DNA of 64,000 nt from Prochlorococcus marinus str. MIT 9515 (GTDB lineage: Bacteria > Cyanobacteriota > Cyanobacteriia > PCC-6307 > Cyanobiaceae). Within the stretch, counting starts at the first letter, position 1. Each line of letters opens with the position of its first letter. Location of the stretch: the NCBI RefSeq assembly GCF_000015665.1, contig NC_008817.1, positions 1,426,001-1,490,000 on the forward strand, read 5' to 3'. The translations under genes and the position numbers were made by a program. The notes beneath the pieces are model-generated. The model had not been told where the DNA came from. It searched no databases and worked only from the letters and a program-made list of their open reading frames with translations. Positions 20,107-40,054 of the stretch are shown here, piece after piece.

Positions 20107-20826
20107 ATGACAAAAGAAAGTATCCCAAAAGAACTATTAAAATTAATAACGGGAGAGGAAATAATGATGTTTCAAGAATTACGGATAAGAATTCAAGAAT
20201 TAAATTATAAAACCAACTTAACTAGGTTAATCGAAGGAGATGATTATTGGATTTCTCAAGTATATGACAGTCTTTGGACATTTAAAGAAAATTCAAAAAA
20301 AATTTTTGATAATAAAAAATTTATTGATATTGGATCAGGTTGTGGTTTCCCAGGATTTGCCTATGCAATAACACATCCCAATTCAGAGATATATTTAGTA
20401 GATTCCTCCAAAAAAAAAACAGATTCACTAAAAGAAATTATCAAAAGAATGAATTTCAAAAATAATATATTTGTAATAAATGATCGTATTGAAAACGTTG
20501 GGCGTCAATCTTCATTCAAAAAGAGTTTTAATATTGCAACCGCAAGAGCAGTGAGTAATCCTTCAACAGTTGCAGAATATATATTGCCTATGTTGGAACA
20601 GAATGGATTAGGTATTTTATATTGTGGGAAGTGGAGAAATGAAGATAATAAAAATTTAGAAAATACATTAAATGTTTTAGAAGGAAAAATAATGGAAATC
20701 AAAAGTAAATCTCTTCCTAAAGAAAAGGGCATCCGTAATGTTATCTTTATTAAGCCAAAGGCATCTTGTCCTGATATTTTCCCTAGAAGTATTGGGAAGG
20801 CTGAAAAATATCCCCTAAAAGGTTAA
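20107..20826 (+). CDS. rsmG: 16S rRNA (guanine-N7) methyltransferase RsmG
   Basis: RsmG (GidB, 239 aa) methylates N7 of G527 in the 530 loop of 16S rRNA. The SAM motif is FIDIGSGCGFPGFAYAI (about 75-91), the acidic loop is YLVDSSKKKTDSLKE, and IATARAVSNPS is the family's third motif. The stop overlaps that of the convergent aldo/keto reductase by 4 bp. Confidence 0.93.
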   Translation: MTKESIPKELLKLITGEEIMMFQELRIRIQELNYKTNLTRLIEGDDYWISQVYDSLWTFKENSKKIFDNKKFIDIGSGCGFPGFAYAITHPNSEIYLVDSSKKKTDSLKEIIKRMNFKNNIFVINDRIENVGRQSSFKKSFNIATARAVSNPSTVAEYILPMLEQNGLGILYCGKWRNEDNKNLENTLNVLEGKIMEIKSKSLPKEKGIRNVIFIKPKASCPDIFPRSIGKAEKYPLKG

Positions 20827-22022
20827 TTTTTTGATAATCTCGTTAATGATTTTTTTCCAAATTTTTCTTTTAGGACTCTTAATTTCTTTATGACCTCTTT
20901 GGGTTTCATATGCCTTTCTAAAACTTTTAATAATTGACTTTCACATATATCAACATCTAATAAATTTGCATTATTACCTGGGAACCAATGGCTACCATTA
21001 CCAAGTAATTGGTATCTAGATTTTGCAAAATCTTCTAAATCAAAGGAGTCTATTAAATTCGAGAGCCAGAGAAGAACAGGGATATTTATTCCTCCAGGTG
21101 TATTTTGCCAATTTGGTAAATCTTTATTCCAACTTTCATACCACTCTAGACCTAACGAATTTATTGATTCCTCTTTTAATCTATTCAATATTTTAGGAAT
21201 ATAATAATCAGTTTCTGACAATAACGAAACTGCCTCTAAATGTAAATCAAAGTCTTTCTCTTTTGCGATCCCAACACTTATTGTATGAACATTTTTATTT
21301 CTTAAGCAAAAAAGATTATTAAATACTATTGGATGTAGAGGGCTACAAAGTTCTAACATTTTTGTTGATGGAGTGTGAAGATGTCCACCTTTATCTGTAG
21401 GACTTATTATGAAAACCCCAAGATCATATTTACGAGCTAAATCAATTACTTTAGTATTGGTTTGATTAATGAAATACCAATGCAAATTAACGTAATCAAA
21501 AAAATTTGTTGATATGGTTTTTTCTATAAGAGATGATTCTCCATGAGTCGAAAATCCTATATTTCCAATTAAATTTTCTTTTTGGAAATTTTTTAAAATA
21601 TCAATACAGCCTCCATCTTTTATGGCGTGATGAAGATGTTCAGGTGTATTGATTCCATGTATTGCTAATAAATCAATTTTCTTTACTTGCAAATTTTCAA
21701 AGCTTTTCAAAAGTTCTGCTTCGAATAATTTCGGATCACGATTAGGAGGGATTTTTGTTTGAATGATTTTTGGTATTTTTTTAATACTTTTTAAACCCAT
21801 ACCTAATTGAATTTCAGAAGTCCCATAATATTTAGCTGTCTCTATGTGATTAAAACCGAAGTTATTTGCAATATTCAAAATATTTTCAACTTTATTCTGT
21901 TCTTTTCTTGAAATTTCTGAAAATTTTAAGTCATCCCAACTTTTTTGAAATCTCATACCTCCTAATGACAAAACAGGCATTTTCAGATTAGTTCTACCAA
22001 ATCTGCGACAAGGCAACTCCAT
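20823..22022 (-). CDS. Aldo/keto reductase with degenerate ferredoxin-type C-terminus
   Basis: A 399-aa protein of the aldo/keto reductase group that carries a C-terminal extension (COG1453-like). The barrel spans about 1-260. Tetrad positions are recognisable: Tyr66 and Lys90 (IQTK) and His122 (LLAIHG), but the usual Asp is Glu61 (HIETAKYYG). In many relatives the C-terminal domain holds clustered cysteines for an Fe-S centre; here only Cys226, Cys239 and Cys360 occur, not as a cluster, while the LPNWQNTPGGINIP and RYQLLGNGSHWFPG stretches remain. It follows a standalone ferredoxin gene by 5 bp. Substrate unknown. Confidence 0.82.
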   Translation of the reverse strand: MELPCRRFGRTNLKMPVLSLGGMRFQKSWDDLKFSEISRKEQNKVENILNIANNFGFNHIETAKYYGTSEIQLGMGLKSIKKIPKIIQTKIPPNRDPKLFEAELLKSFENLQVKKIDLLAIHGINTPEHLHHAIKDGGCIDILKNFQKENLIGNIGFSTHGESSLIEKTISTNFFDYVNLHWYFINQTNTKVIDLARKYDLGVFIISPTDKGGHLHTPSTKMLELCSPLHPIVFNNLFCLRNKNVHTISVGIAKEKDFDLHLEAVSLLSETDYYIPKILNRLKEESINSLGLEWYESWNKDLPNWQNTPGGINIPVLLWLSNLIDSFDLEDFAKSRYQLLGNGSHWFPGNNANLLDVDICESQLLKVLERHMKPKEVIKKLRVLKEKFGKKSLTRLSKN

Positions 22023-22027
22023 TAAAA

Positions 22028-22393
22028 TTAATGCTTATTCACTCTTGGTGGTTTTCCTAGTGATTGAAACATATCCCTATCAAGATTACTTTCTAGATCA
22101 TCTAAATCCTCAAATTTAACCCAATGAATACAATCCACAGGACAGGTGTCAATAGCCTCTTGAACCGTTTCAAGATTATCTCCATCCTGTCTTATTGCTC
22201 TGCTCCGTCCATAATCTTCATCAACTATAAAAGTATTGTTTGCAACATGCACACAGTATTGACAACCGATACATCTACTTTCATCAACCCATACAGCTTT
22301 TTCTATTAACTTTCCACCTAGAACAGGTTCATAACCTGTTAATTCATCAACCTCATTAAGAATTTCATTTTCGAAACAAGGATCAGTATCCAA
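22028..22393 (-). CDS. 4Fe-4S ferredoxin
   Basis: A 121-aa ferredoxin with one bacterial-type binding site: Cys41-x2-Cys44-x2-Cys47 plus Cys84 in the CPVDC motif, where Cys88 is an extra cysteine. This predicts one [4Fe-4S] cluster. The first 30 residues and the acidic tail are extensions. It lies 3 bp after ycf35 and 5 bp before the aldo/keto reductase, so it is part of a four-gene operon and may be the electron partner of that reductase. It is not the plant-type PetF. Confidence 0.9.
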   Translation of the reverse strand: MDTDPCFENEILNEVDELTGYEPVLGGKLIEKAVWVDESRCIGCQYCVHVANNTFIVDEDYGRSRAIRQDGDNLETVQEAIDTCPVDCIHWVKFEDLDDLESNLDRDMFQSLGKPPRVNKH

Positions 22394-22396
22394 TGA

Positions 22397-22789
22397 TTAG
22401 CTTTCCCACTTAGTAAGAACCAATTCAATAGATCCATCATTTTTATTTTTTTGCTCAACTATTTGGTATCCATCATCTTCTGTTTTAGAAATAATTGTAT
22501 GATAAGCATACATTTGAGTAACTTTTGATATGAACCTCTCAACAGGTATGTTAAATTTCCAGAGGTCAAGATCAGTTACTAATTCGTAGGCATTAGAATT
22601 GTTATCCCATTTAAATCCAACCTTTGTATCCTCAGGAAGATCCATACTGATATCAACCGCCGTAAATTGACCGTTATAACCTTTTACAAACTTTTCTTCT
22701 TTATTAATCTCATAACCCAATTGAGTTATAGCCTTTATCAAAGGTTCTGCTTCTCTAAGTTGAGTTTTAATAGTACTAAAATGGGACAT
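22397..22789 (-). CDS. ycf35: Ycf35 family protein (DUF1257)
   Basis: A 130-aa protein of the Ycf35/DUF1257 family, found in cyanobacteria and some algal plastid genomes, with opening MSHFSTIKTQLREAEPLIKA and a mid-region FKWDNNSNAYELVTDLDLW. The function is not established. It overlaps the DUF2997 gene by 14 bp and is followed after 3 bp by a ferredoxin, an arrangement that argues for one functional unit involving a redox step. Confidence 0.88.
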   Translation of the reverse strand: MSHFSTIKTQLREAEPLIKAITQLGYEINKEEKFVKGYNGQFTAVDISMDLPEDTKVGFKWDNNSNAYELVTDLDLWKFNIPVERFISKVTQMYAYHTIISKTEDDGYQIVEQKNKNDGSIELVLTKWES

Positions 22790-22991
22790 TAGATTCTTTA
22801 TTAAGTTGTTGTAATTTTTTGCTTTGGTTAGTGATAAATGCTTCTGAAGTTTTGTTCTTAACTTTCACCTCGCCAAGAGCATTTTCTAGATTCTTTGTAG
22901 CATCGTTACATGCTTCCCCTTGAAAACCTTCAACAGTTTCTTCAACCCTTCCGTTTTGATGGATTTTAAATCTTAATGTTCTTTGAGGCAT
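22776..22991 (-). CDS. DUF2997 family protein
   Basis: A 71-aa protein with the DUF2997 pattern: LRFKIHQNGRVEETVEGFQG, then CNDATKNLENALGEV. The family is usually encoded beside Ycf35 and a ferredoxin; its function is unknown. It is the first gene of the operon DUF2997-ycf35-ferredoxin-aldo/keto reductase. TATACA or TATTCT about 25-30 nt upstream may be the -10. Confidence 0.83.
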   Translation of the reverse strand: MPQRTLRFKIHQNGRVEETVEGFQGEACNDATKNLENALGEVKVKNKTSEAFITNQSKKLQQLNKESNVPF

Positions 22992-23108
22992 TTAATTAGA
23001 GCACTAAGTACTATTACTGTGTATAGAATAACCAAAAATTTTAGTTTCAGTTGTTTAAATTAACTAAATTTTAATTTTTATATTGATTGTCTAATAAATG
23101 TCAGAGAT

Positions 23109-23879
23109 TTAATTGTAAAATCCTTGCATTCCCATTGAATCTAAAGCAGTTTTAGCTTCCTCCATCACTGAAGGCTCTTTGTCAAAAAGTGCAATTTTTG
23201 TACATTCATCAACAAATTCCTCCTGCAATATATCCTCCAACTTTTCGAACAACCTACATAACGACCATATACAGTTGCTTCTAACAACAGGCTCATTATC
23301 TATTTTTAAGCTTATTAAAAGTTGCTCAGCCGCCAATTGAGCATTCGAGGATGAGGTACTTCCAATTTCAGCTAGCGAACTAGATGACCATAATCTTACT
23401 GAAGCCACATCATTTTTTAATGAATTTATCAATGGCTTCAAAACAATTTGATTATCATAATTAGCTAAACTCCAAGCAGTAGCTCTTCTTACATATGCAT
23501 TGTCATCGTTTTCTAATAGGCTGACTAATTTTTCAACTGCGCTAGGAAATGGATTTCTACCCAATGCATATACAGCACTCATTCTTTCTACTGGGCAAGG
23601 TTGATCTAGTAAAGGCAGTAAAAGAGAAAAAGATCTTTTATCTCTATATTCACAAAATATTCTTAAGCCTTGTATTCTTTGCTCTCTGTCACCCTTGAGC
23701 ATTTTTAAGGCTTGATCACACTCTAAATTTTTATTTAAAGCTCCTCTTGAGAAACCATCCTTATCAATTTGTTCTAAAGGATCAATTTCAAGCTCTACAG
23801 ATAATTCTTTAGCTAAAACATCAGGATCTATCGCTATTTCTGCTAAGCTTTCATTCTGAATATCCTTTCTTTTTGTCAT
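23109..23879 (-). CDS. HEAT-repeat protein
   Basis: A 256-aa protein made of tandem HEAT/armadillo-like helical repeats from about residue 70 to the end. Repeats such as PVERMSAVYALGRNP, YVRRATAWSLANY and SVRLWSSSSLAEIG are evident. Related repeat proteins in cyanobacteria include phycobilin lyases (CpcE type) and NblB, but the sequence alone does not place it there and a general scaffold role is equally possible. The frame opens two codons earlier at a TTG; ATG at 23879 is preferred. It lies 19 bp after a 41-aa membrane protein gene. Confidence 0.82.
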   Translation of the reverse strand: MTKRKDIQNESLAEIAIDPDVLAKELSVELEIDPLEQIDKDGFSRGALNKNLECDQALKMLKGDREQRIQGLRIFCEYRDKRSFSLLLPLLDQPCPVERMSAVYALGRNPFPSAVEKLVSLLENDDNAYVRRATAWSLANYDNQIVLKPLINSLKNDVASVRLWSSSSLAEIGSTSSSNAQLAAEQLLISLKIDNEPVVRSNCIWSLCRLFEKLEDILQEEFVDECTKIALFDKEPSVMEEAKTALDSMGMQGFYN

Positions 23880-23898
23880 TTTCAAGTGAAAATAAAGA

Positions 23899-24024
23899 TT
23901 AATTAATCGGAGCAGGTAACATCATATCTCCAGGAAGCCAAATTCTTGCACTGACTGCAAAAAAAGCTATCCCAAAAAGGCTAACAATTGCAAAAGGTAA
24001 CAGTTTAGTTCTTATGAAACCCAA
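23899..24024 (-). CDS. 41-aa single-span membrane protein
   Basis: A small open frame beginning with TTG directly after an in-frame TAA. The protein starts MGFIRTKLLPF, has one hydrophobic helix (about 8-25), then SARIWLPGDMMLPAPIN. Positive charges before the helix and a short outside tail would place the C-terminus in the lumen or periplasm. It fills the space between rlmN and the HEAT-repeat gene on the same strand. I do not recognise the family. No ribosome binding site is obvious, so the start and expression are less certain than the reading frame. Confidence 0.6.
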   Translation of the reverse strand: MGFIRTKLLPFAIVSLFGIAFFAVSARIWLPGDMMLPAPIN

Positions 24025-24093
24025 TTAAAAAAAAACAATTAAGTCAATAATAACGTGTTTGAGTGGAATTTAATAAAAAGTTTTTAAAAATGA

Positions 24094-29489
<5,396 letters not shown>

Positions 29490-29509
29490 TTAGTTTTTTT
29501 TTTAAAGGA

Positions 29510-34746
<5,237 letters not shown>

Positions 34747-34782
34747 CCAAGAAAACCCGCCATTCTGTAAGATTTACTAATT

Positions 34783-34788
34783 ACTATA
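34783..34788 (-). promoter_or_regulatory. Candidate -10 box of rpoB
   Basis: TATAGT on the minus strand, about 37 nt before the rpoB ATG, in the 239-bp region between tatD and rpoB. The -35 at 17 bp (TTTTCT) is poor. The size of the gap itself suggests that rpoB has its own promoter besides read-through from rpsT-tatD. Confidence 0.35.
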
Positions 34789-34985
34789 AATTTGACTTAA
34801 TTTTTAGAAAAATAATCAAGAATATTAGATGAAATCGAGATTTTAGTCTTGAATTCAACAAATTTCTCAGTTAATAAATAGCTCATATGATTAAAGATGA
34901 AGATAATAAAACCACTCTTTAAACAAGCTTATTACTAATAATTAAGAAAAATTTCCAGTAATTTTTAATACTAACAGGTTTAGTG

Positions 34986-35780
34986 TTACTTTATCAAGTC
35001 AAATTTAAACAAATCTTCAGCATTCCTATATGACTCTTTAGCAATATTTTTCAATTCCGAAGATCTTAAATTTGCAATGTACTTTGCCACACTTTTCACA
35101 AAAGCGGGTTCATTTCTTTTACCTCTGTATGGGACAGGAGCTAAAAATGGTGAATCTGTCTCTATCAAATATCTATCACTGGGGACAATTCTTGCGCATT
35201 CATGAATTTCATGTGCTTTTGGGAATGTAACTATCCCGCTAAAACTAATATAGAATCCAAGATCTAAAAATTTCCTCATCTCATCCGGAGTACCGCTCCA
35301 ACAATGTAGTACTCCTTTGGGACATTTACCTTGGTTAGATAGCTTATTACATATTTTTATCATCTCATTTGCAGCTTCTCTGCAATGGATAATTACAGGC
35401 AATTCAAGTTCATAGGCTAAATGCATTTGTGGTAGAAGGGCCTCTATCTGTTTATTTGTATTATCACTTTTAAAAAAATCCAAACCTAATTCACCAATAG
35501 CAACAACTCTTGAATCCCTTTGGGCTGCCATTTTCAGAATAGATTTAGATTGACATTCCCATTTGTTAGCTTCTAGGGGATGTAAACCAACTGAGTAATA
35601 TAGTTCATCAAATTTTTGGGATATTTTCTGTAACTTAGGAATTTCTGACAATTCACAACAAGCGTGTAGCAGTTTTTTAACACCTATTGAACGCGATCTT
35701 GAAACGACTTCTTCAAGGTCTTTTTCAAAGTTTTCGAATATCAAATGACAATGAGAATCTATGAGTTCAATATCACTCAT
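34986..35780 (-). CDS. tatD: TatD-family metal-dependent hydrolase
   Basis: A 264-aa TIM-barrel amidohydrolase. Metal ligands of the family are visible: IDSHCHL (His-x-His), GELGLDFF (Glu), VIHCREA and LHCWSG (His), and ETDSPFLAP (Asp). TatD proteins have 3'-5' DNA/RNA exonuclease activity in other bacteria. It lies 10 bp after rpsT and upstream of rpoB, an order shared by many cyanobacteria. Confidence 0.92.
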   Translation of the reverse strand: MSDIELIDSHCHLIFENFEKDLEEVVSRSRSIGVKKLLHACCELSEIPKLQKISQKFDELYYSVGLHPLEANKWECQSKSILKMAAQRDSRVVAIGELGLDFFKSDNTNKQIEALLPQMHLAYELELPVIIHCREAANEMIKICNKLSNQGKCPKGVLHCWSGTPDEMRKFLDLGFYISFSGIVTFPKAHEIHECARIVPSDRYLIETDSPFLAPVPYRGKRNEPAFVKSVAKYIANLRSSELKNIAKESYRNAEDLFKFDLIK

Positions 35781-35790
35781 ATTTACTTAC

Positions 35791-36084
35791 TTACTTGCTT
35801 GTAAGAAAATTTTTAACTAATTTATTGATTTTTGATTTCTTATTAGCACCGTTATTCTTATGGAGAACATTTTTTTTGACTGCCTTATCAATAAGACTGA
35901 AAGCCTCGCTTAAACTAAACATAACTAGATTTTTATTATCTGAATTAGGATCTAGCTTATATTTTTCACAGTTAGCTAATGTTTTTTTTGTAAGTGTTTT
36001 TACTGTGGATTTATATGATTTATTAACTAAACGATTTCTTTCAGCAACTTTAATTCTTTTTTTCGCTGATTTGTTATTAGCCAC
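35791..36084 (-). CDS. rpsT: 30S ribosomal protein S20
   Basis: S20 (97 aa) is Lys-rich, with the opening MANNKSAKKRIKVAERNRLVNKS and a three-helix bundle pattern; it binds 16S rRNA early in assembly. It has a good promoter about 28-55 nt upstream of the ATG, whose -35 edge meets a 12-bp palindrome. It is transcribed with tatD. Confidence 0.95.
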   Translation of the reverse strand: MANNKSAKKRIKVAERNRLVNKSYKSTVKTLTKKTLANCEKYKLDPNSDNKNLVMFSLSEAFSLIDKAVKKNVLHKNNGANKKSKINKLVKNFLTSK

Positions 36085-36111
36085 AGAGATTAAATTAAGA
36101 TATGAATTTAT

Positions 36112-36140
36112 ACTATACCAAAACTTAGTGCACTAATCAA
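36112..36140 (-). promoter_or_regulatory. Promoter of rpsT-tatD
   Basis: On the minus strand, TTGATT (36140-36135) and TATAGT (36117-36112) are separated by exactly 17 bp. Transcription would start near 36105 and give a leader of about 20 nt. The palindrome 36125-36136 occupies most of the spacer and the edge of the -35. Confidence 0.6.
36125..36136. promoter_or_regulatory. 12-bp palindrome in the rpsT/hisD divergent region
   Basis: TTAGTGCACTAA is a perfect palindrome between the divergent promoters of rpsT and hisD. It overlaps the -35/spacer of the rpsT promoter and lies just upstream of the hisD -10 boxes, a good operator position. I do not recognise the site as a LexA, NtcA, Zur or Fur box. 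Confidence 0.45.
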
Positions 36141-36151
36141 TATAATATAAT
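36141..36151 (+). promoter_or_regulatory. Candidate -10 boxes of hisD
   Basis: Two overlapping perfect TATAAT hexamers, 36141-36146 and 36146-36151. No clear -35 is present at 17 bp. The hisD ATG is 60-70 nt downstream. Confidence 0.45.
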
Positions 36152-36211
36152 TGGATTTAAATCAATTAATTAGATAATTAATCAATCGAATTTCAATTTG
36201 GCATTAAGAAA

Positions 36212-37498
36212 ATGAAGATTATAAATAATAAACAAAAGGCTTTGGAAGAGTTGAAAAGAATTTCTCAAAGAACTACATCCGGCGACAATAGAAAAATAAA
36301 TTCATTAGTTGAAGAAATTCTTGAAGAGGTGAAAATTAATGGAGATAAAGCTGTAGAAAAATATACAAAAAAGTTTGATGGATTCCATCCTAAACCGATG
36401 CAAGTTAGTGCTATGGATTTAAAGTCTGCTTGGGATGAGACAGACCATCATTTAAAAAAATCATTAGAAATTGCCTACCAAAGAATTCAAAAATTCCATG
36501 AAAAAGAAATACCTGAATCATTCACTATAAAAGGAGAATATGGTGACTCCGTTCAAAGAAAATGGATGCCTGTAAAAAATGCTGGCTTATACATTCCGGG
36601 GGGACGAGCCGCATATCCAAGTACTGTTTTAATGAATGCGATACCTGCAAAAGTTGCTGGAGTGAAAGAAATTTCAATGGTATCTCCCGGAAATCAAGAA
36701 GGAAAAATAAATAAAACTGTTTTAGCTGCTGCCTACTTATCAGGGATTGATAAAGTTTTTAGAATTGGAGGAGCACAGGCAATTGGCGCCTTAGCCTTTG
36801 GCACAAAGCAAATAAATAGAGTTGATGTTATTTCTGGACCAGGAAATATCTATGTTACTGCTGCTAAAAAGTTAATTTATGGATTGACTGGAATTGATTC
36901 TTTAGCAGGCCCAAGTGAAATTTTAATCATCGCGGATAGAACAGCTAAAAGTTCTCAAATAGCATCAGATTTATTAGCCCAAGCAGAGCATGATCCATTA
37001 GCCTCCTCAATACTTTTGACTACATCAAAGGGTCAAGCTCAAGAAGTCTTTGATGAGGTCTTTAAGCAATTAGAGCATCACCCCAGAAAAGAAATTTGTA
37101 TTCAATCAATTGAAAATTGGGGATTAATTGCTATTTGCGAAAATTTAGAATCATGCATTGAACTCAGCAATGAGTTTGCCCCAGAACATCTAGAGATTAT
37201 TACTATTGATCCAAAAAAGATACTTAAAACTATCGAAAATGCAGGCGCGATTTTTTTAGGAAATTGGACACCAGAAGCTGTAGGTGATTATTTGGCTGGA
37301 CCAAACCATACTTTACCCACATGCGGTAATGCCAGGTTTAGTGGATCATTAGGTGTTGAAACTTTCATGAAGAATTCATCAATAATTGAATTTAATGAAA
37401 AAAGTTTAAAAATCAATAGCTCAGATATTATAAACTTGGCAAACAGCGAAGGTCTCCATAGTCATGCGAATTCAGTAAAAATTAGATTTGAGGATTAA
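36212..37498 (+). CDS. hisD: Histidinol dehydrogenase
   Basis: HisD (428 aa) catalyses the last two oxidations of histidine synthesis, histidinol to histidine with NAD. The family signature [18 protein letters not shown] (about 229-246) is present, along with zinc ligand regions AQAEHDP and the C-terminal [12 protein letters not shown]. It stands alone, as histidine genes do in cyanobacteria. Its stop overlaps that of rpiA by 4 bp (TTAA). Confidence 0.96.
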   Translation: MKIINNKQKALEELKRISQRTTSGDNRKINSLVEEILEEVKINGDKAVEKYTKKFDGFHPKPMQVSAMDLKSAWDETDHHLKKSLEIAYQRIQKFHEKEIPESFTIKGEYGDSVQRKWMPVKNAGLYIPGGRAAYPSTVLMNAIPAKVAGVKEISMVSPGNQEGKINKTVLAAAYLSGIDKVFRIGGAQAIGALAFGTKQINRVDVISGPGNIYVTAAKKLIYGLTGIDSLAGPSEILIIADRTAKSSQIASDLLAQAEHDPLASSILLTTSKGQAQEVFDEVFKQLEHHPRKEICIQSIENWGLIAICENLESCIELSNEFAPEHLEIITIDPKKILKTIENAGAIFLGNWTPEAVGDYLAGPNHTLPTCGNARFSGSLGVETFMKNSSIIEFNEKSLKINSSDIINLANSEGLHSHANSVKIRFED

Positions 37499-38208
37499 CT
37501 CCCCTTGGAAGGTGAAAATAACACTGGAACATTGTTCTCAATCTTACCCACCAAAACCTTATCTGTTAAATTAACAAACAATCCATTTTCCAATACTCCA
37601 GGAATATTATTAATACGCATTTCTAAATCTTTTGGATCTTTGATACCAGTATTAAATAAGACATCCAAAATCAAATTACCTTGATCCGTGACAACAGGTC
37701 CTGCTTTTTTTGTTGCCATCCTCAAATCAGAAACTCCATTCATTTCAGAAATTATATCCTTCACCTGCTTCCAAGCAGAAGGTAGAACCTCTACAGGTAG
37801 AGGAAAAACTAAGTTTAATTGTTGCACTAATTTAGTTTCATCAACAACTATTAATAATTTATTTGCTTTAGATGCAACCAATTTTTCTCGGACATGGCAG
37901 GCTCCACCTCCCTTGATTAACTGAAAATCAGGATCCACTTCATCTGCCCCATCAATAGCTAAATCAATTTGGGAAACTGAAGCTAAATCAATTAATGGAA
38001 TCTTAAGTTCTAGAGAAAGAACCTCAGACTGAAAAGAAGTTGGAACTCCTTTAATATTTTTTAATTTGCCTAATCTGATTTGTTCAGCAAGGCTTTTTAT
38101 CATGAGTGCTGCAGTTGAACCAGACCCTAAACCTACGATCATTCCATCTTTCACCTCTTTAACAGCTGCATCAGCAACTATTTGTTTCATCTGAGTCTGT
38201 AAATCCAA
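37495..38208 (-). CDS. rpiA: Ribose-5-phosphate isomerase A
   Basis: RpiA (237 aa) interconverts ribose 5-phosphate and ribulose 5-phosphate in the Calvin cycle and the pentose phosphate pathway. Motifs: [13 protein letters not shown] (phosphate-binding), [11 protein letters not shown] with the catalytic acids, and [14 protein letters not shown] with the active-site lysine. It starts 48 bp after the Deg-type protease gene on the same strand. Confidence 0.96.
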   Translation of the reverse strand: MDLQTQMKQIVADAAVKEVKDGMIVGLGSGSTAALMIKSLAEQIRLGKLKNIKGVPTSFQSEVLSLELKIPLIDLASVSQIDLAIDGADEVDPDFQLIKGGGACHVREKLVASKANKLLIVVDETKLVQQLNLVFPLPVEVLPSAWKQVKDIISEMNGVSDLRMATKKAGPVVTDQGNLILDVLFNTGIKDPKDLEMRINNIPGVLENGLFVNLTDKVLVGKIENNVPVLFSPSKGS

Positions 38209-38256
38209 AATGTTTTTAGCGTAAAGTTTATAGATTATTAAATTTCAACAAATGAT

Positions 38257-39414
<1,158 letters not shown>

Positions 39415-39549
39415 TTAAAATTTAATTGAATAACTTTCCTAGTGTTGTTTTTTTGTTTACATCCATAAAATACATTGATAAAAAATTTCAAAAAAGCATT
39501 TTCATATGTGAAGATAGTAAATAATTAAAAAAATTCGTATCTGGATATA

Positions 39550-40017
39550 TTGGATAAAGAACTAAAAAACAATTTAGAAATTCTTCTTGAGGAAGTTGCT
39601 AAGGAATTTAATCTGAAGGTTTATAGTTTAAATTTACTGACAAATCAAAACCCAATAATTATAAAAATTATCATTAAAAAAACAAACGAAGAAGATATTA
39701 CTATAGAGGATTGTTCAAGATTCAATAACCCTGCATCTGCTGTTATTGAAAATTCAAATCTTTTAAAATGTTCATATGTTCTAGAAATTAGTAGTCAAGG
39801 GGTCAGTGATGAATTAACCTCAGAAAGAGACTTCAAAACCTTTAAAGGTTTTCCAGTTAATGTAGAGTTAAACCAAAAAAATTCACGTATCAAATTATTG
39901 AATGGTTTACTTTATGAAAAGTCTAAAGATTATTTAGCCATTAACATAAAAGGTAAGATAAAAAAAATCCCCTTTAATGAAGTATTAAAGATTAGTCTTT
40001 GCACTAGACAAGACTAA
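39550..40017 (+). CDS. rimP: Ribosome maturation factor RimP
   Basis: RimP (155 aa) aids 30S maturation. It begins with TTG, and the sequence fits the two-domain family: an N-terminal alpha/beta domain with [18 protein letters not shown] and [14 protein letters not shown], then a small SH3-like domain ([13 protein letters not shown]..). The context rimP-nusA-ylxR-infB is the classic nusA operon and supports both the call and the start. Confidence 0.9.
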   Translation: MDKELKNNLEILLEEVAKEFNLKVYSLNLLTNQNPIIIKIIIKKTNEEDITIEDCSRFNNPASAVIENSNLLKCSYVLEISSQGVSDELTSERDFKTFKGFPVNVELNQKNSRIKLLNGLLYEKSKDYLAINIKGKIKKIPFNEVLKISLCTRQD

Positions 40018-40054
40018 TAAACTTTTCAACCATTATTCATTTTACCCATCATAG

